A stretch of DNA of 64,000 nt from Ligula intestinalis (Eukaryota > Platyhelminthes > Cestoda > Diphyllobothriidea > Diphyllobothriidae): NCBI GenBank assembly GCA_036362985.1, contig JAYGXS010000005.1:30389591-30453590 (forward strand). The letters run 5' to 3'. Below, in pieces: positions 46,401 through 58,600 of this stretch. The translations under genes were made by a program, and so were the position numbers. Position 1 is the stretch's first letter. The number at the start of each line of letters is the position of its first letter. A model generated the notes under the pieces. That model saw nothing but the letters and a program-made list of their open reading frames with translations, searched no databases and was not told the origin of the DNA.

Positions 46401-48584
46401 CAACTCTCAATTGTAAGGTAAAGCCAAATTATATGGCACTCGTGCATTTTGAATCTCCCACCTATTTCGTTTGTACTATTTCAATCGAGTGATTGACTTT
46501 TTTTATTACAACAGCAAAAAGAGTAACTTATAGTGCGACCACTAGTTAAAAAAACACAAAACAAGAGCAGCAATATTTCTAAGGAATACCTGATCCAGAA
46601 GTTTTGAAGCTGCCTTGTTGCCGAGCTCAATAGGTATGATTGGCTGGGATTGATTAGAGCCTTCAGGATCGCTGGTAGCCTCAGCGGAGTAAAAACTGCC
46701 TTCCTTAGTTTCGGCCCATAGAACGATTCCGAAACCGGAACATTCCCCAGCGACATCCCGCTAGAAAAGTGGAGCAAATTTCAATAAATGACTGATAGCA
46801 TGTGCTGCTAGAAAAGCAAGCGATAACAGCAGCTTCATCGACCGCTAGTATTATAACTGAAACTGACGTTTAACATTAAAACTGAAATGGCTTCGAGATG
46901 GACAGAGAGAAGATGGCTGCAGTATGCAGGTAATCTGACACTATCAGATAATTTATAAAAAGACAATACATTGATAAAATTGCATTAAGTTGGGAAAGGA
47001 CATATACCTTCCGCTGATCCAAGTTAATATATACATCGCTCAAAAATGCATTCAACAAATCCTTTGCACCATGCATGAGCTGGGAGGCGATAGCTGGACT
47101 AACGCGGCATGTCCATGCGACCCCGCGAACTCTATAATGAAAAATATATGGGTTTATTTAAAAAAAATCAGTTTGAAAAGTCATATATAACACTGATGTT
47201 CTAGAGCACTACTAGACTAAAATACGAAAGTTATAAATTTTCTGTCTAATCTACGAGATGTTTGAATGGACGGTGCTTAAGTCTAAATTCAGAAAAATTT
47301 CTCCGAGTTTTTTCGTTATAATTGACGTTTTAGGAATATTTTGACGGCTGCCAGACACTTTAACTAACGCTGCCAAGTTGTCCCAAATGTAGTCATTTAT
47401 GTTTTGCAATGAGAGTTCAGAACAGAACAGCTTATGCCAACTATTTTCGGGACCACGCTTGCATCAAAACCGTAACACAGTTCCATGCAGTAGCAGATTG
47501 TGAAAGATTTTGCGCACTGATGTAAGACGGCCAATTTGAAAGACTTTCTGGCATTGGCAGGCTAGGCTTAATAGTGCAAAAACGTTATCAGCGTCCGCTA
47601 CATTACGAATATATGAGTTACTCTATAAATTACAGCACACTTATTATGGGTTTCCTTAAAAGTAGAAAGTCACAGAAGTACAGAACAAATAACCGCTGGT
47701 TTGGAACCCGATCGAAAGAACTGCCTTCATGCATAACTAACCTTACACCCTGCTCGCCACGCTCCCCGTAAAAGATCCTAATAACAAATGCCAAACGAGA
47801 AAAGCTGGAACGACAGCATTGCCCACCAGAAATTTATCAGGAAACAATAATGGAGTTGTAACATAAATAACTTACTGAAGACAAAATCAGTACAAGTATA
47901 AGTAAAAAAATGACAGGAAACAAGATTATTAGAACAACAATTCCGATAACGATGGCAAACCTTATTATCAATGCGCCGGTCTAACCTGTAAACTTTCCCA
48001 GGGGAAATAATCTGGACGGGATAAATCTGTTGCGCTGGCTTAGATGATAAGAAAACCAAACCGCCACCTTTCGGAGCTGTGCCTCTCTTCTTTATTTCCA
48101 GTTTCAGAGCACAAGCCGAGGCCGGTGGTAGAAATTTCTTCAGCAGTGGCAACCAAGTCTGTAAAATAATATCAACCGAAGGATCGATTGAATTGTTTGT
48201 AACGCCTGTAAGCTTTAAGTACAGGCTAGTTTTCGAAAAGGGTGAGAGGAGAAGAAGAGGTTCCAGGAAATAACCAAGACCACGTTCAGTTGAGCAGTCG
48301 AAAGTGTGTTCCCCACCAATAAGGGAACCCGGCGAAAAATTAACCACACATCCTACTAAGTTTATTCAGAAGAAAGTAAATGCACCTGTGTCATTTATAT
48401 TCACGACGGTGCCGTTGCTCAACAAATTGATCAACTTAAGAAAGTTGACTTCATAATCGGTAACTCCAGGGCTTTTGCTTTTATTTCTTATATTCCGTAT
48501 ACGAATCGGCCGATTAGACAGCATTGACATGACGATTTTTAGCCGAAAACAAGAGGGTCCATCGTCAAAGGCCAGCAAGTTCAT
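43490..48584 (-). CDS. RCL1: RNA 3'-terminal phosphate cyclase-like protein (last exon not found)
   Basis: Nucleolar protein of the small-subunit processome. With BMS1 it acts in pre-18S rRNA processing. It has the RTC fold but is not a working cyclase in known orthologues. Exons (5' to 3'): 48584-48386, 48352-47986, 47131-47008, 46760-46590 and 43642-43490; 1014 nt, 338 codons, all phases consistent (human RCL1: 373 aa). Landmarks: SNRPIRIRNIRNKSKSPG and NGTVVNINDTG (exon 1), GYFLEPLLLLSPFSK and GVTNNSIDPSVDI (exon 2), RVSPAIASQLMHGAKDLLNA (exon 3), GFGIVLWAETKEGSFYSAEA (exon 4), and GGCADQSLQ with PTPYTVSSLRLIRQCLG (exon 5, ending at a GTAAGT donor). Intron 1 is 33 nt (48353-48385). The start ATG at 48584 is preceded by an in-frame TGA. 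The remaining C-terminal codons were not located. Confidence 0.93.
43880..44200 (-). pseudogene. RTE-type LINE C-terminal remnant
   Basis: Minus-strand frames read LKTWLDTVRQNMVAVLGPSVFGLRRW and, after a shift, ISRSGAGDRHAWRS, resembling the C-terminal tail of flatworm RTE-like ORFs (DxxRxDV...FGxRRW...DRxxWR). No RT remains. It lies in RCL1 intron 4. The family resemblance is from memory and not tested. Confidence 0.45.
44201..45239. other. RCL1 intron 4, nothing recognised
   Basis: Intronic sequence of RCL1 without a recognisable gene or repeat. Open frames are short and overlapping on both strands. Confidence 0.4.
45240..45420 (-). repeat. Interspersed repeat, family R2 (copy 3)
   Basis: Minus-strand copy of the repeat at 30270-30400. 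Shared blocks, read on the minus strand: TGTCTTGACACCGGGCTCAG, TTGGTGAAGGAAGAG, GAGAGTGCGGT and ATTAACGCGCAAAT. It lies within RCL1 intron 4. Confidence 0.5.
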
Positions 48585-48599
48585 TGTCCAACGTCTGCA

Positions 48600-49585
48600 C
48601 TTTGGGGCTAATGAATCTCAAAGCACGTGCTTCACCTAAATATTCAATCAGGCATCAGCAGCCAAAGATTACACACGATTCTAAAAATCAATACTCCCGA
48701 ATTTTTTTGTGTTTCAGTCTGGAAACTTCAATACCTGACCGAACGTCAATATTAAAAATTAGTTTATTTCTAGTTTAGAAGCCATATTATAAAGACGATG
48801 GCACAAAACCTCAGATAGAAGTCAGCCGTTTACACGACCATGGGCAGATAAGTCGCAGGACGATTCGTAAAACAGATGGTGAGATTTCTGATTCATAAGT
48901 GTCACCGACGCCTAGAAAAATACAAAGCTAGGGTTGAGGTGGACAGAAGAGAGTTCTTTTAAATATTTTGAGATTACATCGCCGATAATCTTGGAAAGGC
49001 GATCTAAGCATTAACACGTCACAGGCAGGCCAAAGAAATTGATGTTTTAGAGAGTAAAGTTAATAATTTTAAACCTGAATGCACCACAAACTCAAACGTG
49101 GTCCATTAACTCTCGCCAAAACAGCCAACAGAGCAATAATTATCCGTACTACGGCACAAAGCCTATTTTAATGCCACAGATGCTGACCCTGTTGACTTCA
49201 TAGCAGCACTAGAGTTGGTGCTGTTGAGGACTAAAGCAACAAGCAACACAAAACACGCGATTTGATAATGTATATTGCTTGCTCCTGACTCGCAACCAAT
49301 CCAGATGTATTTTTCTGAGTGAGTAAAAAGCCATGAAGATGCAAACGAAAGTCAGCAATATTATCATCTTGCCAGGTGATAAATGACGGTCGACCTTCGT
49401 GATAAATCGACAGAACTACGATGAGAAAGCTAAGACTCATCGTTACCACAGAGAACTAAACAGACCAGCACTGGACTCACAGGTCACATCCGTACCCGGC
49501 CAAATGACGAAACTAATCAAAGCATACCGGCGCTGAGGTGTGATAGTTGTGAACGGTTGGTGCTAAATGAAATTACCGCGTACCA
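48600..49585. other. Upstream of RCL1, nothing recognised
   Basis: It should hold the RCL1 5' UTR and promoter on the minus strand. No core promoter element was convincing. Two partly overlapping frames show no motif. Confidence 0.3.
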
Positions 49586-49589
49586 CTCT

Positions 49590-50150
49590 AGTGCGAGTCT
49601 ATAATCTTTGAAAAATCGCAAACCAACTATCTCACTAGGGCCAATCGTTGCCCTTGAAGGCAATACTTCTCAAAATTTGTCAAAGTGTGTGTACACAAAG
49701 GCAAAATTTCGCTAAGGCAACGCAACTACCTCTGTTCAATCAGCCCATCGATTTCTAGAAAACCTCAAATCATATTCTTGTTGAATGTGAGTGCATTATT
49801 CAAATCCGTACCTTCAAATCTGGCGCACGAAGTTTTGTGCAAGAGACTTGAAGAGGCGTATGATAAGAATCAAAGTCCAATCAAAATTGAATACGTAAGG
49901 AGGTTCTTCGAATTTTGCCAACAAGCCTATTTTACCTTTGCTAGCGGAACCTGCGACAAGATCAATGGTACTCCAATGGGCTCCCCGATCTCCGGCGTAA
50001 TGCCTGAACTGGTCCTACAAAAGCTAGAAAATACCACCTTCATCAAAAATATGCCTGTCTATTGGCGTTGTTTTGCTGCCGATACATTTGTTTCTAGCAA
50101 GAAACGGAAAGGTGCCATATGCAGCGCTACTAGGCAAAGGCCAGAAGACT
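49590..50150 (+). pseudogene. Penelope-like reverse transcriptase fragment
   Basis: Frames contain PIVALEGNTSQNLSK (RT start motif), VSALFKSVPSNLAHEVLCKR (motif A; the usual DVxxLF is NVSALF), GTPMGSPISG (motif B) and MPVYWRCFAADTFV (motif C, where RYVDDTF is expected). Both catalytic aspartate positions are hit (Asp to Asn in motif A, first Asp of DD to Ala), so the enzyme is dead. Stops lie upstream. The endonuclease part is not recognisable downstream. Confidence 0.8.
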
Positions 50151-50380
50151 TTTTCAAGAGCTCAGTTACGCTGATGTGGTCTGCTGATTTGCACCAATGA
50201 GCAACTCTCTCATGATCAGTATAAATGGAAGGCCAATCGCAGAATCTTTAATTCCCAGGGCCCTAGCCATAAAGTCCTTTAGTTTTGGTTGTGCATGTGA
50301 AAAGAATTGGGACGCCAGATCTGAGGAAATGTTTCTTTCGTACGGATGTAGTGGAGAATGGTTTGGAATAAGCTTGTAGA

Positions 50381-51720
50381 AGTACGAGTGCCCGTTCGGA
50401 GACGCGCCAGTGAGGACCGAAGTGTTACAGTGAAGAAGTAGTCACAGCACCTTCAGCGAGATTCTGTTAAAAACAGCCTTTAAGAGAATTGGCCAACCCG
50501 GAGTGTGAGTAACTGGTGGGCACGCACAAACAAACACGAGCGGCGAGCGTTTTAGCATGTAGGCGGATCACTGCAAGCCTACTATGCTGAAATTAATTGA
50601 AAAAATATTTGATCGAAGGGAAAAATAAGGGTGGACCACGCACGCTGCCACTAATAACTGCTCTCCTCATACATGTGTGATTAGCGATAACATTGTAAAT
50701 TGTAACTACTTGCACGCCAGAACCCAAGTAGATGTACATGAAATGGAGCATTTGCCACTTATGTTGCAAGAGGAAGAACTCAAAGGGAGAAGGTCGTAGT
50801 TAACTCTATCAAAATTAATTATAAATAATGGAATTAACGGTCTCATATCCCGAGGATTTAAAACATGATAAAAGGAAGATAACTCATCGTTATTACAAGA
50901 TCTGTTTTGAGGAACCTATATTAATCTGCAATCTGCAAAACCCTATTCACTGATTATTTACCGATCACCTTTTCTTTGATCAAAGTCTCCAATGTGTTTG
51001 AAACTGTGGGAATTGCGCTAAATAGCGTAAATGCTTCAAATGACATAGATTGCCCGAGTTTAAACGTAGGCGCTGTGTACGATTTCCTCCATAACCTGGG
51101 AAGGATTTTGGCCGTAGAGAGTGAGATCAAATGTCGTGCATAGCATGGATGGAAAACGATCCTTTGCCTCGGCCATAGTCCAGGACTATAAAATTGGCAA
51201 ATACGTCAAATGGCTATGGTTACGGTTTAAAGGGTTTAATTTATAGTTTTAAAGCAGCAGTGGCCCAAAACCAGATGGTCGTTCGTGGAACGAACGAATT
51301 TTTCCCAAGCTTTCTGAACAGAAAAGCATTGAAACTATGAGGGGTCAGCCTTATTTCAGCGATACGATTTCCATAGGATGTCTCCATTTGTGGATAGTCG
51401 CACGTTATGGACACTTTCTGCACGACGGGTTTCATAAACGTTGACTTTATCGATTAGCTGTATTTCTTCGGACAGCCTCTTAGGTTGCTAAAACATAAGT
51501 AAGCTGAAGGGCAGAAAGGGAATGTCGTTTTCCTTGGGAACATTGACTGCCTAACCATGCATGTTGATATCTACAGAATCAAACTTTATACGACAGATGG
51601 TTGCAGATCATTGAACTTCAGGAAGACTGAAGTTACCTGCAACCAAGCAAACCTTACAATGCAAGTGAGCTGTGACGTGAACTGAATTCCTAACTGGTCC
51701 TGGGTGGAAAATAATGCAGT
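50381..51720. other. No gene recognised
   Basis: Unassigned sequence after the Penelope fragment. I see no spliced-gene signals, domain or repeat shared elsewhere in the window. Confidence 0.35.
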
Positions 51721-51904
51721 ATATATAAGGAAACTAGAAAAGGTAATTGAAAGCCCCATTTTAAGATAGATTCTGGCAAAACATGCATATGTTTTAAAGC
51801 TATTTATGCATTATATATAAGGAAACTAGAAAAGGTAATTGAAAGCCCCATTTTAAGATAGATTCTGGCAAAACATGCATATGTTTTAAAGCTATTTATG
51901 CACA
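51721..51904. repeat. Near-perfect tandem duplication, 92-bp period
   Basis: 51721-51812 and 51813-51904 are essentially identical, each beginning ATATATAAGGAAACTAG and ending in GCTATTTATGCA or a close variant. Two copies only. The high identity means either a very recent duplication or an assembly artefact. The unit shows no coding frame. Confidence 0.9.
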
Positions 51905-52930
51905 TTTTATAAATAGACGCAACCAACGAATAAGGAGCCAATGGGAGCAAACAACTATCTTCCAACGCTTTAAACTGTAGATATTAGAATAGTAGAAATG
52001 TGAGCGACCAAGAACTACAGATAAAACTTCCTCCACTACTGTTATCGTGACGCTCATTCGGGCTAGAGAGTGTTGCCTCGATTACAGATGTTATTGACCA
52101 GGTATTCATTACTATAGCAACATCTGGACAGTAGACAAATTTCAGTGTCTGAAGCTGGGATACATTAGCAAATAAATCAATTGATTTTATATTTATTACA
52201 CAGAGGGCCTCAGCATTACAGCACCACCTGGTATTTAAACCGAACAATTTGATATACATACTTTTGGTTTCCGATCGAGGGCATCTAGGCTGGCAGCATG
52301 GCTGCCTTCGGCCAAAGAAAGCTCTTTTGACATAAACCACTTACCTGTCCCTTATTTTGAGAAGAGTTACGCCGTTGCTCCTTCACATTTCCTGTTGAAT
52401 TATCAACTGTATCATTTTTGCTCGCTCATGAGCTCCTCCTTAAACATAGAAATTTGCAGTTTACACATTAAAGGCCCCAAATATATCTATTTAATGCAAG
52501 GCAGCAATTATTATCTGGTGCAATTAAAATCTGCAAGGAAACCCTCAGTCATCAGTTTCCTCGAAAAAAAGGAAAGCCACACAGGGTCAGCGGTGAGTAC
52601 ATCTTCATCAGGTCTGGTAGGGGTCCCCAGCTATTAAAACGGCGGACCACTGTGTTCATGTACTTCTTCTTATGGATTGGTGAGCTCCTGGATGTTGTCT
52701 GTGGTATTTGTTCCCTACTTTCAATGGGTAGGCTCCGATCAAGGTCACAGTGGATTAAATATTGCAGGACACAGGACCAAGTTTCTCGTTAACGGTTACC
52801 TGCCGTAACTTACAGCATTTATGAATAATTTACTCGTTTTTCTTTAACGTCTTTACAGGTTCCGTAACGTCTACATTAGATAGGTTAATTGCCCACCTTT
52901 TACTTGGCCACCACCGGGGTCCTCTTTTTG
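51905..52930. other. No gene recognised
   Basis: Unassigned sequence. Frames at 51984-52340 and 52395-52637 lack recognisable features. Confidence 0.35.
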
Positions 52931-52935
52931 GTTAG

Positions 52936-53140
52936 CTACCGCTCAAGACAGATTGCTTGTGCATGACCACTAATCAAAATTGTCCTTTCGATAAGCCTGC
53001 TCTCATCGGGACCTTCCCCATTACTTACTGGATTATTTGAACAAAGCATATTGGTAAGTCTTAGAAATTTACATTTAAACCGTTTCCCTGTAGTGGTGCA
53101 GTGCTGACAATGTTCTATGTGGTGACACTTATTACACCTC
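52936..53140 (-). CDS. Unidentified Cys/His-rich ORF
   Basis: Minus-strand frame of about 70 codons with a dense Cys/His stretch (RWRCNKCHHIEHCQHC) that could bind zinc, followed by a Lys-rich part. A TTTTAG precedes it at the 5' side, so it could be an exon or the remnant of a retroelement knuckle. I do not recognise the family. Confidence 0.2.
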
Positions 53141-53159
53141 CACCTAAAATCCATCGACC

Positions 53160-55480
53160 TTAACCCCGTCTGCTGCGAACTAGTAGTCTATACAAATGGA
53201 AATAATGGTCATGCTAAAGGCTAATTCGTTAACTTCCGTTACGGGTCAGGTGAGATTTACTTTAAGCTGTAAAAGCCAGGAGAGGATGCTGAAATGAATG
53301 TCCAGTCTAAATAAGTTGAAGATAAAGTAACATTTACTCATAAAAAACTTCCCGGCTGTCAGAATAATAGACAGAATTCGCATAACCTTAGACCGGACAG
53401 ATAGGCAGAAGAAGTAAACAGGTCCAATTTCTGAGAAAAATAACATTAAGGAAGGCCCGCAAAAACAGCAGGATCGAAGCTCTTCAATTCTTATTTATTA
53501 ATGGAGTCCTGGCCGGTCTGGACTATTCCTGTCAAAGGCTTGTAATGATGCTCTAAAACATTCTGACTGAAGACGAAACACTCACTGATTGGTCGTTTTC
53601 AAGCTGTAATGCTCCCACGGTAGTTCTCCGATACTTAGATCGAACGCGTTACGTCTTCGGTTCTGGCGCGTTCGAAGCAGCAACACGCGCTCTTTAGTTG
53701 CCCACGCCTGTTACTCATTTGACTTGGCCTACTGCGGCACCTCTTGTCGCTTAATCGTTTCGCCGTAGGCCGCAAGCACATTGCGGTTTCCATCTCCGTA
53801 ATAAATGTATGCAGACTTAAGATCTGACAGACAGTCTTCAGTTGAAACTGGAAGACTGAACTGCGCTTTCTAATAACCCTCTTAATTTGACTTAAATATC
53901 GGAATATTGTGAGCTCAAGATTCCCAATAGGTATCAGTATGACCGATGATCTCAATGATTTTTAAAATACGAGATGGCAAAACCATATTCCTGGCTCGGA
54001 TCATTGACCTTAGTCCTGAAATTTCCCATGGCCCTATGCGGCCACCAACAATGTTAATACTACCTGAAAGGTTCCAAAAAGAATAGAGCTGACGCCAGAC
54101 GTTTGTACATCATCGAAAAGCGCGAGTCTGAATCCAAAATAGCGGGATTAAGACAAGCCCATCGAGAGACCGAAACGTAAATTCACCAACTTTAACTTTA
54201 AGATCAGAGAGAAAAGATAATTTCTGGTTAAAACGCATCACGCCGCTCTCTACTACCTTAGCTGGATAAAACTGGAATCCTAAGTTAGACTCAATTGGGT
54301 GTTCAACATGCTTGACAAGACGAGTAAAATAGGACGGTAAATAAACACCAACTAAGGAGATTCAATCCCGGCAGATAAAGTACTAAGGGCGGAACGCATT
54401 TCGTACAAAAACAGTGGCGAAAAGCTTATGTGCTGTCGGTCGTAAGAGAACACGTCCAGAGCCGTATGGGTGGCGCCCTAAGTATGTGATCGTAGGGAGT
54501 CCTCACAGCGACTCCAGTAAAGTCATTTGTGAGTCAGACGTGAAGGTGATTAGGTGGTCCGGATAGCTGCAATTGGCCGAGAATCAGACGGCTATAGGTG
54601 TGCGTTTCCCAGAATTCACGAGAGTATCAGTGTTAAAACATGCGTCCGGACTGGGGCCACTACGACTCGAACGATACTGACGCTCTTCTTTTTTTGTCCC
54701 AATCCACAGTTCGACCGTTGAAGGCTGAAGCAACGCAGTAAAATCCGCCGGATTATGGTGAAAGTAGCCTTTAGGAGACTCTACGCGTTCTCTCACCGTT
54801 CCTACAGCAGACCAATTGTGAAGAAAAGTCAAAAAAACCCGATATGGGGAATGCTCAAGCGTGACCAATACTCAATACGCGTGTTAACAACAGACCTCTC
54901 TACGAAAGCTCCAGCATGGGAAAGAGCTATTGAGCCTGACTCTTCACCCGGAGTAAGCCACTCTCTTTTACAAGACAGCAACTGGACTGACTATGGCATG
55001 CAAGTTATCCCGTCAGTTTGCCAAGGCTTTTAACGCACCATGAGATCCAAGCGTATCAGAATGCTTCTAGCGAGAAAAAAATTCGCTTATGGTTGACCTT
55101 AATCAACCCCACTGCCAGCTAGAGGCCACCGTCTAGCTTAACAGTCGCCTAAGGTGGAATGGGCTTGTGTCTCAATAGCGAGACAGGTTAAGACTACTGC
55201 AACTAGGTATGGACGCAGTGCCAGCTTTGAGAAAGAGCCTACCACCGCCTCAATTTAGGGTACCACCGCCCACAGAAGACTGAAGCAAACTACACGGCCT
55301 ATGAAGTCGCGACCAGTACTGTTCCCTAGTGCCGCACGCCCTGGCTGAGTTTTACAGAGAGTCAGACTTAACTGACTAAAATAACGCAAAGTGACTACCT
55401 TCTCCGGGGCACTATACACACTTAAGAGAGGGTACTGCTTAAAAATATTAGCATAATGTAATGACACAAGAGATCAGCAA
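53160..55480. other. Intergenic, nothing recognised
   Basis: No exon, RNA gene or matching repeat was found. The open frames (for example 53635-53955 minus and 54755-55033 plus) show no domain. Confidence 0.35.
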
Positions 55481-55491
55481 AGAGGCAATGA

Positions 55492-55497
55492 TTTATT
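55492..55497 (-). terminator. Poly(A) signal of MED23
   Basis: AATAAA on the minus strand (TTTATT on plus), 107 bp past the MED23 stop codon. The distance and strand fit a 3' end processing signal. Confidence 0.6.
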
Positions 55498-55603
55498 CAA
55501 ATACATATACGTATCAAAATATTATGAAAGTGGGACAGATAAATTAGTGGTGTGTGTGTGCTGTTTGTACAAGTGAAATGACGAGGGCAATGCTGGGGAT
55601 CCG

Positions 55604-58600
55604 TTAGAAGTCCTCCAAGCCTATTGGTGGTTTGGTAGCAGCCCGGTAGACACGACCTTCAAAAACAGGCTGGGCGGGGGTGCCTGACTGTTGCTGCTGC
55701 TCTTGTACAGGATTAAAGGGGTGCTCGGAGAGCCCGGAAGGCAGTGGGGGCAAAATGAACTTCAGCGCACCGTGGAGACGTGGTCTCAAAAGTGACAGAA
55801 GAGGGCGCACCTTTTCCTGCACAGAGTTGCCCACGTACATGTACTTGATGTGATAGAAAACGTCCGCAAGAGTATTAACATGATAGAGGGGGACGCCTGC
55901 TGCGGCTAGCTTCTGGTCCACCTTAGTAAGAGCCTTGTAAAGCATTTCGGTAACCTTGAGAGAAGAAAGAAACAGAGACAAAAGTAAAAAGGTGTGGAAG
56001 AGTCCACTCCAGAAGCTACCCTTTCTTTGGGTAGAACATTTAAAGAACGCGTAATTTGTTATCAAACGGGTACAAGAAAGAATTTTCCCGTACATGTTTT
56101 CTATAAAAAATATATTTTAATTTATAAAGGCGGTCAAAATCAATGATAAAAAGGCATCATACTTAAGCAGTCAGTTTTTAAAATAGATACGTTTTGCTAG
56201 GAGTCGCAACGAAGCTCGTTAAAAAGCCGGCTTCCTATCCTGACTGAAATGACTTCAGAATACACTACACGATAATTAGTATCACAACTGGACTCAGTCC
56301 CGATAAGCGAAAGAGCATTAGTCTTTCGCATATGTCGAAATATTACATGATCAACGGCATCTACTGTACTAACGCCTCGGTTACACACAGATGAAATACC
56401 TATCTGCTATCCTCAGGACGACTATGCATACATTTCACTGCTAAATGCTACACGCGTATATGCTACTCACTAATTTACAGTAACGTGTTTATTTTATGTG
56501 GGACGTATTTGCATACAGTTTTCAATAGGGTCTTCAAAGGCATTGCCTACTAACCTAGATATACCGACCTAAAATAAAAGAAGACATGAGTAGTTCTAAA
56601 GGATCAATAACACAGACGAACCTGATGGACTTGTGTTTGACACCCGAGGTTCAAAGTACCCAGCACGGGTGCAATCAGGAAGAAGGCCATCAAGAGGCGT
56701 GCTTCATTGTCCAGATGCTCAAAGATGTAGTTCGAGAAAACGCTAGGATGGACCACAATAAGACGTGAATTAGGGAGGGGGGAGAGATTTGGTAAAGCAT
56801 TGGGGAGAGGGGGAACACGAAAAGCAGTACACAGCACTTATTGATAGGAAGGGCCGAAAATCCTGCACAAGAGTAGTAAAGGCCTTCAGTCTTCAGATAT
56901 TCACTTACTTTGCGATTGACAGTGTGTGCTCGGGAAAAAATAAAGTCTGACGGAGATTTCGACGTGCATCAAATGTGCTGAATATTCTTCTTGCAAGACT
57001 GGTTCGAAATGGTGCCCATTCTGGACTAATGACGTCGTTGCAGTGGACCTTTGAAGGTCTTAGTATGTGGGTGAGACTTATTGGTGTGTCAAGCCTGTCC
57101 ATCCGTCCGGCTGATACCCAAACCAACGTGATAAACCTCTCCCCTCTCTCGGGTCACGTTATCGGTCCACCCACAGGCAAAGGGCGCGCGCATGAAGGAG
57201 CCGAGGTCACACGAGGCGGACAGGACAGAGGCCGCCAGATGGCCAACCGAGCCACTGGGTGCATGAGGACACAATCTGATTGACCCCATCTATAACCTTC
57301 CTTATTATATAGTCCCATTCACGGGACACAACAAATGACTTTTCTTCCTTGTTCGTTGTCCTCCTTGTTGGATTGACACAGAGAGACTGCGGGGGCACAA
57401 ATCTAGCTTGAGAAGCCATTACAACAGAAACATGCACCTGACAGCCAACAATGCTGTCCCCTACCTTGTTTATGTGCCCACTGCCTAAACATAGACGGCT
57501 GACTGTGACCCGCTGACCCTTGACCGAGTTCCCCATGCGCACCCACACGCACGTCCAGATAGTCGCGGTAGTTTCAGCAGGTGTTATCGTTGAGGAGGAG
57601 GATCTTAAAATATCTGCTCTGAGGTTAGACACTGGGGAGACATTGTCGGCGAGGTATGACTAAATTTCTAATGGGAACAGTTTGGGTCACGAAGAAGCGG
57701 TCATTCAGCGTTCAACTGACGTAAATTCTAGTGCTTTAAACTGAAATACATGACACTGGCAGCCATCTAAGACACACATATAACCAGGTCCGGTGAGGTT
57801 TGCTTTGAATACAGGGTGAGTATAGTGACCTTGTCATATTCCGATTAAAGAAGAGGAGGAGGTGTAGAGATCAGGGGCTGTGGAAAACAATGCTGCTCTC
57901 TATAGAAGTAAATCGGCGAGCTAGTAAGCTCGCTCGAGGACTAGGTCCAGTGTCCTACTGGAAACAACTTGCAATTATGAATAGTTTCAGCTTGTGCGAG
58001 AATAAGATTATAGTGAGATTCGACTTTCTCTGTAGGTATCGCACTCTCTTCCCCACTCCACCCCCTACGTCCGTTGTCATGACAGAGGCAGGAGAGGACG
58101 CACCTTGCATGACACAACTATATGAACAGGTTTCATCGCTTGGTCACATCATGTCCAACTCGTTATATGTTTCCTGTGATAGTACCGTAATTTTTTGAGA
58201 GCACTGCAAACCACCCGTAGTGGACATAACGCAATATTCGCGTAGCAAGCCAGAGTTCAAGGATACTAGCCCGAGATTAGAGCCGCGAGGTGCTGATTGG
58301 TCAGCCACCAACCTATGAATTCAATTCATGGTATATGCCTACTTATGGTCTTATCTGTATCCAGAATACGTCCTGTACGCAATCAGCCTATTATTTTGCA
58401 TGCATAACGACAGTTGGACTGTTGGTTTCGAAGATGTCCATCGCGTGCTTCACAGCCAGCTGAAAGCAAGCGCGGTGACTTGCGCTACAGCTATCGCACT
58501 CCACCTCCCCCTTCATGCTCTGCATCCACTATCAGGACGGAGGCGGGATAGGACGTGTATGTGCATGCCACAACTATATGAACAGGTTTCACCACCTAGA

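Noticed and set aside
46481..46777. The 98-codon minus-strand frame as a gene
   Set aside because: It is the wrong frame over RCL1 exon 4 (46590-46760).
47778..48347. The 189-codon frame as a single-exon gene
   Set aside because: Homology to RCL1 ends at the donor at 47986; the rest is intron read-through.
55604..56095. Reading the whole 163-codon open frame as one protein with an N-terminal signal or membrane helix
   Set aside because: The first part is intron; homology to MED23 starts only at 55954, right after a TCTCTCAAG acceptor.
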